Of a DNA stretch of 64,000 nt, positions 1 to 11,000 are shown in pieces. The position numbers were made by a program, and so were the translations under genes. The stretch is from positions 151,917-215,916 of the forward strand of contig NZ_PVTQ01000008.1 in NCBI RefSeq assembly GCF_003003355.1, in the 5' to 3' direction. The DNA comes from Donghicola tyrosinivorans (GTDB lineage Bacteria; Pseudomonadota; Alphaproteobacteria; Rhodobacterales; Rhodobacteraceae). The first letter of the stretch is position 1. Each line of letters starts with the position of its first letter. The notes under the pieces are model-generated. The model searched no databases and was not told the origin of the DNA. It saw nothing but the letters and a program-made list of their open reading frames with translations.

Positions 1-2060
1 TGACATTGCCCGCGCCAATGCTGGACAGCCCCTCAAGGGCCGATTGCAGCGCCGCTGCATCCAGATTTTCCGCCAGAACAATGTCAGTGTATTGGCCCCG
101 ATAGCCCAGTTGCACCGCGCCGGTTGCGCCAAGCGCCAGCGTCTGAACCTCGGACGAGGTTGCGCCGGTTCGGGTCTGCGCCATCGCCGCATCCGCTGCG
201 GTTTCGGCCGAGGCCATCACGCGCAGCACATCCATGCTCTGGTTCACCGCACTGCCGCCAAAGCGGACCGACCATGTGCCGGTCGCCGCATCCAGCGCGA
301 CCGTGACGTCAACATCCGCATCCTCCAATGAGGTGCCGTCCAGACGGGTCGCGCCAAGGATCGCGTCCTTGACTGCTGCCGCGTCGGTGCCTGCAAAGAC
401 CGCAAGGTCAATGTCGTTGGTAAAGTAGGTGCCCGCAAAGGCCCCGATGCCGCTGGATTGCGACGTCAGCGTCGCCTGCGGCAGCGCCGCAGGGGTGAAG
501 GCGCGGTTGATGGCGGGGATTTCCGACCCAAGCGCCGCACCGCCAAAGGTCAGCTTCCACTGGTCCTGCGCCGTGACCGACACATCCACCGTCGCACCAG
601 TGGCCGAGAACGCGCCGCTGCCATTGCCAGCCGCCGCAACCGCTGCCGCCATGACCGAGGCGCTGGCCTGCGCATCAATCGCGCCCGTGGTGTAGGTGCT
701 GCCGCCATAGGCAAAGCTTAGGGTAAAGCTGCCCTTCACATCTGCCGCGTAGCCTTCCAGCACATGCACTGCGCCCGTCGCCGGCGCGACCGAGCCCGCT
801 TTCGGGCTGATGGTATACGCCATACCGCTGGTGGTGCCGACGTTGGTGGCAGTCATCGCGCCCATATCAACCACGCGCTGCGCAAGGCTGTTCTTGAACT
901 CGATGGTGTATTGCTGGGTCGCCGTGGGCGAGGTGATCGCGCGCACCACCAGATCCGCCGAGGCGGTCTTCGACAGGGTCGTGCCGCTGCCGTAAACCGT
1001 GCTGGTGCCCGACCCGAGGCCGAACATCTTGGCCAGCGCGTCATAGATCTGGCGCGGCTGCGAGGTCTGGATATCGACGTATTTCACATCCACATAACGC
1101 GGGCTGTTCGCGAATTGCAGACGGAAGCTGTCCGAATTGCGCGTCACACCAGAGTCGCGGTCAATCACCAGCGTATAGGCAGAGGCCGCAGTCCCCTGCG
1201 CCCCTTGGCTGAGAACCGTTGAGGCGTCCGAGGCATCATAGGCCAGCGACGGATCGACCGGCGGGGTCATGGCAAAGCCTTTGCCGCTGCCGGTGGTGTC
1301 CAGCGCGATCTTCTGGCCAGCCAGCGTGCCTTTCAGCTCAATCATAAAGCCGTCCGCGCGGGTGCCAGTGACGCTGACGTTATTCGATCCGAATAGGATC
1401 ATCATGTTGCTGGTCAGACGGGTGCGCAGGCTGAAATCATCCAGCGCCTCGCCGCTGAGGGCGCGGGTGTCCATCGACACCGATTTGCCGTTGTAGCTGA
1501 AGGCATAGACACCCTCGCGGAACGCGCCGGTGCTGTCGGTGGCCGACAGCTTGAACTTGGAATTCTCGGCGGGGGCAAAGACGATTTGCAGATCGGCGGT
1601 GCCGGAGACGGATGCGTCAACTTGCTCGATCGCGTGCAGGGTGCCGCTGGTTGCGGTCGCGCCTGCGATACGGTCTGCCACCTGCTGGTTCTGATAGGCC
1701 AGCGCCGGATCGACGGGCTGAGTCAGGGTCAGGCCGGTCACGGCCTGTCCGGCCAGATCGCCACTCATGGTCAGGGTAAAGCCATCGGCCATGGTGCCCG
1801 TCACGGCCACATTGCCATACCCCAGCAGCGCCTGCAGCGCCGAGGTCAGCTTTTGCTGCCAGACCAGATCGCTATCGCTGGCCGCCAGCGTCACTGCCGC
1901 CGAGCTACCGCCATAGGCGAAGGTATACTTGCCCTCGCGGACCGACAGCGCGCCATCGCGCATCTCGGCCACGGTCAGATCAAAGGCGCTGGACTGCTTG
2001 ACGCCGCCCTGCTGGGTCTCGGTCACGGTGCCCGTGGCCCCATTAACCAATGTGGCATCT
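1..2060 (-). repeat. Terminal block of B-type modules in the giant protein
   Basis: After the fifth A-type module the frame returns to B-type modules, for example LTSALQALLGYGNVAVTG near 1840-1790 and LQSALEGLSSIGAGNV at 47-2. Linkers such as SETQTLALGATGAV separate them. The block continues beyond the left edge, so copy number and the C-terminal domain cannot be seen. Confidence 0.6.
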
Positions 2061-5000
2061 TCCAGCGTTGCGGTGGCAGTGGCCAGCGCCGGTTTCTCAA
2101 CAGCGAACTCACCGCTGAGGGTCGCCATGCCCAACACGTCGATATCAACCGCGCCCGCCAGCGTCAGGTTGCCCGAGCTGTCGAACTTGGTGGCAAAGGT
2201 GCCTTCCAGCGTCAGATCATCCACACCGGTCAACGATGCGGTGCCGGTAATGGTACCCGACCGTTCGGTCGCGCCATAGGTGCCGGTGACGTCGTTCTTA
2301 CCGATCCACAGATCGCCCGAGCCATCGTCCAGCGCGGCCCGCACGCCGTTGACCTCAAGCGCGATGCTCACATCGCGGGCGATCACATGCCATGCTTTAT
2401 CGCCTGCGTCCGAAACCTCCAACTCGACCGAGAAATCGCCGCTCAGGGACGCCGGTCCAAGATTCAGCGCGCCGTCCAGTTCGACCGACAGTTCACGCTC
2501 GTTGCCCGCAAGGGCAAGGCTCTGGCCGGGCAGCAGGGTGACAGCCTCAGATGTGGTGTCCCAGTTGATGACAGGGGTAGTGCCTTCCAGCAGCAACTCG
2601 CCATTAACGATTTCCGAGTTCACGGTGAAGCGTGCATCATCGAAATCGGCCAGATCATAGCCGCTGATCGCCGCCTCTTTGATCGACGAGGTGCTAGAGA
2701 TCCAGCGGCGGCCCGCGCCGCCCAATTCTGTGGACAGGATCAGAACCCCGTCCATATCGGTCAGTTCCGCGCCGATACCCGCAGGGCCGACGTTGGCCGA
2801 CAGGCCCGCGCCACCAAGGATCAGCTGTTCCACCTGAACGGTGCTGCCATCGCTTAGGGTCACGGTCCGCGCATTCGCGCCCGTGCGGCTTTCGATGAAC
2901 ATCTGGCCGCTCATGCCGATGATGCCCGCGATATCGGCGTTGATCGCGCCGCTGAGGCGGGTCTCATTGTCCAGAAGGTTCAGGACATAGTCTTCGCCGC
3001 CCGTGGCGATAGCCATATTCTCGACCGCGCGGCCAAGACGGTTGTAGCGCAGGTTCAGATCGTTCGCTTCCAGCGTGACGCCCGACACGCCGCTAAGCGC
3101 AACGCTGCCGCCCACATCCAGCGCATAGCCGTTCGCGGTCACAGTGCCGCCCGTGGTCACACGTTCCACATAAAGCGCGCCATTGCCAGCGGTCAGCGCC
3201 GCGCCGACACCGCCAGGGGTCAGCGAGCCTGCCAGGCCCGACAGGCCGATTTGCAGGCGGGTGGTGTCCACATTGCCGACCGTCGTGGTCTCGGACGAGA
3301 TCGCCAGCGCACCGGAGATCGAGCCCAAACCGTCGATGACCAGCGTGCCATCGGTGATCACCAGCTCGCGCACATCGGCGGCGCTGTCGAAGGCCACGGC
3401 GATATCGGTGCCGCCCACGGTGATGGTCTTGTTGACCGCCTCGCGCAGGGTGTTGATGCGGATATCGGCGGTCGCCGACATCGAAAGACCGTCCAGACCC
3501 GACAGGCTGGCCGAGGCCGCGCCAACCAGCGCATAGCCATCGGCTCCGGCCGCGTTCTGACCGATGTAAAGGCCAAGCTGACCGCCGGACACAGTAATCC
3601 CGCCAAAGTCCGCGCCCGCGTTGTTCAGACCGACCAGCAGGCTGTCTGCGGATTTCTCAACGGCAAAGTCGCCAGTGATCGCGCCAAAGCCGTCAATCGC
3701 CACGTTGATGCCGGTGCCCGACAGGGCCAGATCATCGCCCGCGAAAGTGGCCGAGAGGCTACCGCTGGCCGACAGACCGCCAAGACCTGCAATCACCACA
3801 TCGCCCGAGATCGAACCCGAGTTCGCACCGGTTTCAAGATGCAGGGTGCCTGCGCCGTTCTCGATCGCGACCTTCGCGCCGCCTGCGGTGACTGCAACGG
3901 TCACGTCCTGCGCGGTGATGTCCCAGATACGTTCGCCCGCGTCGTTCTTGTCCAGAACGATGACGAAATCGCCGCCCAAACGGGCCGCGCCGAAATCAAT
4001 GTCGCCGCTGACGGGGATTTCCCAACGACGGTCCGCCATGTCCATAACGGCGGTCTTGGCCGCGTCCTGAGCGGACAGAGCCAGCGTTTGAACATCGTTG
4101 CCCCAGTTGATGACGGTGGCGGTCGCGTCCTCGATCAGCGCGCCTGCGGTGGTCAGCTTCTGGTTCAGCACCAGCTTGGCGCTGTCGATGCTGGCAACCT
4201 CTTGATCCAGAACGGTAATGCTGCCGATCGAACCGGTGGCCGACAGCCAGCGTTCATTCGCATCAGTGGTGTCTTGCGACAGCACCAGCGCCAGATCGCC
4301 GCCGCCAAGGGCCGCGTAGGTGGTGCCGCCTTGGGCATAGCTGACAGACAGGTTGCTGCCGCCAATAATAGTCTGGTCCAGCGTCACCGCACTGGTCGCA
4401 CCTGTGCCGTCGATCAACTGGCTGGTGACGTCTTCGCGGACCTCAACGAACAGATCGCCCGACAGGGTCAGACCTGCAATCTGCGCGGTCGCCTGACCCG
4501 AGATGCGGGTCTCGTTGTCCAGCAGGTTGATGGTATATTCGCCTGCGCCGGTCTCAACCGCCAGACCTTCGACGGCCTGACCCAGACGGTTGTAGCTGAC
4601 CTTCATGTTGGTGGCCGACAGGCTGACGCCCTCGGCGCCGGTCAGGGCCACGTCGCCCTCAAGCTGCACCGCATAGGTGCCCGCCGCGCTGCCGACCTTG
4701 TTCAGCACAATCGCGCCGCGCCCGTTCGACAGGGTCGCGCCCAATGCGCCAAGATCCAGCGCACCGCCCGCATTTGCCATGCCGATCTTGGTCGAGACGA
4801 CAGTCTGACCTGCGTCATTCACGGTGGTCTCATTGGTGATGGCGATGGCACCCGAAACGCTGCCAAGACCGTCAACGGTGACGGTCGCGGTGCCGATGGA
4901 CAGCTCTTGCACGTCGGCAGAGGAGTCAAAGGCGATGTTCACGCCGCCTATGGTCTTATCGACGGTCTGTTTCAGAGTGTTGACGCGGATTTCCGCGTCC

Positions 5001-8000
5001 GTCGCGCTGGCCGAGATGCCTGCAAAGCCGCTAAGGGCCACGTCGCCCTTGGCCACCAGCGCATAACCCGCGCGGTCTTCGCTGCGGGCCGCGATGTAAA
5101 GTCCAAGCTGGCCGCCACTCATGGCAAAGCCTGCACCCGCCGCGCCCACATCGGCGGCCACATTGCTGGCCGACAGCAGAATGTCGCCCTCTGCCGATTT
5201 TTGCAGCGCCACATCGCCGGTGATGGTGCCAAAGCCGTCGACGGCAATGTCCATACCCGTGGCCGAGAAGGCCATGTTGCCGTTGCCATCAAACGATGCG
5301 CTCAGCAGACCGCTGAGAGAGATGCCACCAAGCCCGTCCACATTCGCGGTGCCGGTCAGGGTGCCGCTGGGGCTTTGACCCTGTTCGAACACCAGCGATC
5401 CGGTGACGCCGGTCAAACCAATAAAGGCCCCGCCCGCGTTGTAGCCCAGATCGGCGTTTTCCGCCTCAATCGTCCAGACATCGTTCGGGCCGGTCTGGTC
5501 CAGCGTGATCTTGAACGATCCGCCAAGAACCGCGCCGCCAAGGTTAAGCTGGCCGTTGATCGGCAGTTGCACCACCGGACCAACCAGATCAAGGGTCAGG
5601 GATTTGACGTCCGACAGCTCCAGCTCTTTGGCGTTTGCCGACCAGTCGATGACCGTGGTCTGCGCCGCATCAATCGCGCCGCTGGCCTGATCAATCGCGG
5701 TGTTCAACTGCAACGCTGCGGTGTTCAGATCGGCCAGATCATAGCCCGCAACGCTTAGCGCGCCCAAGTCGGCCTCGGTCGTGACCCAAGAGCGGCTTGC
5801 GCCCACTTCGGTCGAGTAGACCATCGCCACGTCGATTTCGCTGATCTCGACGATAGGATCGGTGACCGAGCCGCCCGCCAGCAGTTTGGCGGCGATGTTG
5901 GTGCCGCCGACGATCAACTGGTTCACGTTGATCTGGCTGTCATCGGTCAGGGTGACCGACTGGTTCTGGACGTTCTCGATGAACAGATCACCGGACAGTT
6001 GCAGCACGCCATCCAGCGTGGCAACGGCCTGACCGCTCATGCGGGTCTCATTCGCGGCCATATCGACCGCGTAATCAAGGCCGGGGGTCGCAACGGTCCG
6101 CGACAGGGCCTGACCCCAACGGTTGTAAGAGACCGACAGGTTGTTCGCTTGCAGGCTGATGCCCGCCACGCCCGACAGGGACACATCGCCATCGGCCTGT
6201 ACCGCGACCTTGTTGGTCACGCCGCCGTTGGCATCCACTTCCTGACGCAGCAGCACCGCGCCGCGACCATCGCTCAGCGCCGCTGTTGCGGGGCCAAGGG
6301 TCAGCGAGCCGGCCAGTTGATCGACGCCAATGGTCATCTCGGTGATGGTGACGCCCTGCACGATTTCCTGCGTGCGCACCAAGGTCAGCGCGCCGCTGAG
6401 GGTGCCGACCCCATCCACAGTGACCGAGCCGCTGTCGATGATGACTTCCTGACGGGAAACCCCATCGGCAAAGCTGATCTCTTGGCTGGTGCTGACGCCG
6501 GTGGGAATGGTCTGGCTGACCTCACGGCCCATGGCGTTGACGCGCACGGTGCCCGAGGCATTGATCGAAACCGCATCGCCAAAGCCCGACAGGGACACCG
6601 TCGCGCCTGCCTGCAAGGCAAAACCGGTGGTGCCATCGTCTTTGGTATCAATCAGCAGCGCCAGCGAGCCATCGCTCAGCGACAGGCTGGCCGTGGCGCT
6701 ATCGCCCACAGCGCCGGTCACATTGCTGGCCCCGATCAGGAAGCGCGGCGCCGTGGTCTGGGTGGTGGTGGTCGCGATGACCTCAAGCGCCTCGACATCC
6801 GCGCCGGCAAGGCCACCGATAAAGGCCACGTCCAGCGTCAGGGTATCCGCATCCGCCACGCTGACCGCGATATCGGCCCGCGCATAGTTGTCCATCTGGT
6901 CCAGCTGCGCCTTCAGCACAGCGGCGATGGTCTCGGCGTCCATGTCGCGCACGTCCACTTCGGTGGACCACACGTCGCTAGAGGCGACCCGCGCCATGAT
7001 CGAGGTCGGCATCGACCCATCCGCCTGCGTCAGCGTCACGCGCTGAACGGGCGAGACTTCAAGACGGGCCACGTCCTGCTGTGCCAGACCGCCCACATAA
7101 GCGACAGAGAAGATGCCAGCAGTACCGGTTTCGGTCACAACAACATTGCTGGCCGCGCCAATCGCGGTCAGCCCGCCAAGGGCGGTGGCCAGATCAGCAG
7201 CGGTAAGACCCGCAACCTCAAGCACGCCGGTATAAGAGGCCGAGCCGCTGACCGACAGACGCACGCGGGTCTGGCCGGACAGATCAAGGGTCTGGGTCTC
7301 GCTGGTGGTGCGGCCCGTGACAACACTGGTCAGCGCCGCATCGGGCGCAGGCAGAGAGGTCAGGATTTTGCCCTGCACCAAGGGCAGCGTCTGGCCGGTC
7401 AGGGTGCCGCCGAATGCCAGCTCCCACGAGCCGGTGCCGCCGGTTTCATTCAGCGTGACAGCCACATCCGCGCCGGTTGCCGCCAGACGCGCGCCATCGC
7501 TGGCTTGCGCCGCCAGAAGGGCTGCCTTGACCTGAACCGCCGTCGCCGCAAAGCCCAAGGGGGCCGAGACATAGGTCTTGCCGCCGTAATCCAGACGCAT
7601 CTCAAAGGTGCCAAGGCGCTGCGCGTTGTAAAGGTGCAGCTCTTGCACCGCACCTTCCGCGGCCGATCCGGCCTTGGTCTGCGCCGCCGTAAAGGTCGCA
7701 CCGGTGAAACCGGTCGCCGTCATCAGCGCCAGATCCTTGCTGCCCAAGCTGCGGGCAAAGTCGATCTTGAAGGTCGCATCCGACAGGCTGGTGCCTGCCA
7801 CAAACGCCACAGAGGCAGAGCCCGCGCCGAACTTTGCGATCAAGGCATCCTCGATCAGCTGCGCCTGCTTGTCCGCCGAGTATCCCGCGCTGGCTTTGCG
7901 GGTCTCGGCCACGTCGATGTCGATGGCCGAGGTCGAGGCATGCGCCACAATCGTCGGGATATCCTGCCCGCCAAAGTCATTGGCGAAGGTGACGATATAT

Positions 8001-11000
8001 TCGATCTCGTTGTTGGCGGTGAATTTGGTGTTATAGCGGACGGTGACGTTGCCCTGCCCCAGAATGGCCTCGAACGCCTCTTGCATCTTCGAGGTCTGGA
8101 AGCTGGGGTTGCCCGCAAAGCGGATCTTGGACGTGGTCTGGCCATTCACATCAAACCAGAACTGCCCCGAGGTGGTCGGCACAGCGGTGATGCTGATGGT
8201 CTGCTGTTCGTTCACCTGCGTGCCGTTGGGCAGATACTGGATCGCACCCGTAGTCTGGCCGTCAACGGTCAGGGTAAAGGTGTCAGAGCTGGTGCCACTG
8301 CCGCTGCGCTGAACGCGCAGGGTCTGGGTTTCATTCACGCCGGTGGTGGCGGGGCTGACCTCTTCGGTGACGCCCCAATCGGGCGCGTCCTGCAGATCGG
8401 CGGGCTGTTCCAGCCACAGACCTGCGCCGCCACGGGCATCGGCCAGAGAAATCGGCTTGCCCGCCAAAGCGCCAATGAATTCAAAGGTAAAGCCGTCCGC
8501 ACGGGTGCCAGTAACCAGCACATTGCCCAAACCGATGGCCGGAATCCGGGCAAGGGTATTCTGCAAACGGGTGACCAGCACCGCGTCCGACACAGGGCGA
8601 CCGTTCGCGTCCAGCGTAGAGACAGTCTGGCTCACCCCGTCATATTCCAGCGCATAAACGCCTTCACGGGCCAGCGCACCATCTGCGCCGGTGATATCCA
8701 GTCGGATTTTGGCGTTGGTGGTTTCCCCACCTTCTTGCACCGCATCCGAGGCGCCGCCATTGGCGGCGATGGCGGTGGACAGCTGCTCGATAGGCTGCGC
8801 GTATTCCGCCTGTTCTTTCACGAACGAGAAATCACCGTTCAGGCTGCCGATCCCTTCGACCGCCAGATCAAGGTTGCCCGCCAGCGACAGCTCATTATCG
8901 CTAAAGCTGGCCGTCAGGGACCCCGAGGCCGTCAGACCGTCCACCCCGATGATCGAGCCGACGCCCGACACAGTCCCGCTGACCCCATCGGTGGTGACGT
9001 AGAACGCCCCCTCGACCGAGTTGATGGTGACCGCGGCATCATTGGTGGAAACGGTCAGTTCCCCTTCGCCAAGACGCACTTCCCACGCGGGGTTGCCGCT
9101 GGTGTCGGTGTATTCGCTGACGTGGATCTTGCCGATCAGGTTCACGCCGCCGATCTGCACCGCGCCCACAACAGCGGCGGTGAAGCGCTCGGTGTCGTTG
9201 ATCAATGCCATCGACTGGCTGTCGCCCAAGGGCAGCAAGATGCTGTGATCGCCCGAGAAATCCAGAACCGGAGTGCCCACGGCCAGAAGGCTGCCGTCGG
9301 CGGCCAGACCGCGGTTGATTTCCAACATGCCGGTGGTCACGGCCACATCGGCATAGGCATCCACGCGGGCTTCGGAAAGGCTGGCGCTGGTGGTGATCCA
9401 GCGGCGGGCGGTGGCGGTACCGGTGACGACCTCGGTCGTCAGGACCAGCGCCATATCCACATCCCCCAGCACGACCGAGGCATCCCCTGCCGACAGATCC
9501 GCGCTCAGGTCCAGACCGCCAATGACCAACATGTCTGCGGTGATGGTCTCATACGTCGCGGTATCGCCCGAGCCGGTTTTGACGGGCAGCGAAACGCCTG
9601 CGCGATGCTCAAGGAAAATCTGGCCCGAGACAGCCATGACGCCATCAACAGCGGCACTGGCCTGACCGGTCAGGCGGGTTTCGCCCTGGGCCTGATCCAG
9701 CGTGATATAGCCCGTGGCAGTGGCGATCTGGGTGTCAATCGCGCGGCCCGTGCGGTTCAGCGACAGGGCCATATCGGTGGCGGAAACGGAAACGCCCGCC
9801 AGACCCGTCAGCGCGACCGAGCCTTCAGCCTGCACGGCATATTTCGTGGCCCCTGCGGAATCCTTAAAGACCAGAACCGCACCGCTGGCATCGCTCAAGG
9901 TGGCCGAGGCGCCGCCCATGCTGATGCCGCTGACAGCAAGGTTATCAAAGCCGATTTCCAACTGGCGACGGGTGCTACCGCCCACCGCCACATTGCGCGA
10001 GGTGATCCGCGCGTCACCGGTCAGGGTCGGGCCGCCCGCCACGCTGACCGACAGGCCGGTCACGGCAACGGATTTGACCTCAAGCTCATCCTCGAAGGCC
10101 AGCGTCAGAACCTGACCACCCACGGTGATCGTCTCTTGGATCGGGGTGCCAAGGGTGTTCAGCAGCACGCTGCCATTGGCCGCCGACAGGGACAGATCGC
10201 CCCCCAGACCATCCAGCGCCACCGCGCCATTGGCCACCATCGCAACGCCAGCCGCCCCCAGCGCATCGCGCTGAAGCACCATCGCCAGATCAACATCGCT
10301 GACCGAAACGCCATTGCCCGCAGTACCCACGGCAATCGCCGCGTCATTGGCCGCGATGACAAACCGCTCGCCTTGCGCAGTTTCCTGACGCTGGATGCTG
10401 AAATCACCCTGAATGCGGGCAAAGCCGTCAATCGCCACCGCACCATTGGCGGTGATCGCCAGATCGGGGCTGTCAGACGCAAACGTGACCGAGCCGGTCG
10501 CGTCAATGGTCATGCCATCAACGCCCGTCACCGACATCGCGCCGGTGATCGTGCCAGAGGCTTTGCGGTTGCTGTCAATCCGCAGCTGACCCGTGCCCTG
10601 CGACAGGGTAAAGGCCACACCCGCCGCCGCCGCAACCAGCGTCAGATCGTCAAAGTCGATGGTCCAGCTATCGTCGGTGCGGTCATAGGTCAGGCTCAGA
10701 TCGCCGGACAGCACATTACCATCTATGTTGATCGCGCCCGAAACCGGCACGGTGAAGACATCACCCACCTGATCCAGCACGAACGAGATACTGTCACCCA
10801 GATCAAAGCTGGCAGGCACCGACCAATCAATCGTCGGCACATCGGGCAGCGCGCCGATGGCACGGTTGATCGACCACTGGGCCACTTCCAGATCGGGCAG
10901 CATGTAGCCCGCGACCGAGGCCTCATAGATCCCCCCGCGCGAGGCCACCCACGACCGCGATCCTGTCTTCTCTTTCGAATAGACCAGCACGAAATCCGAG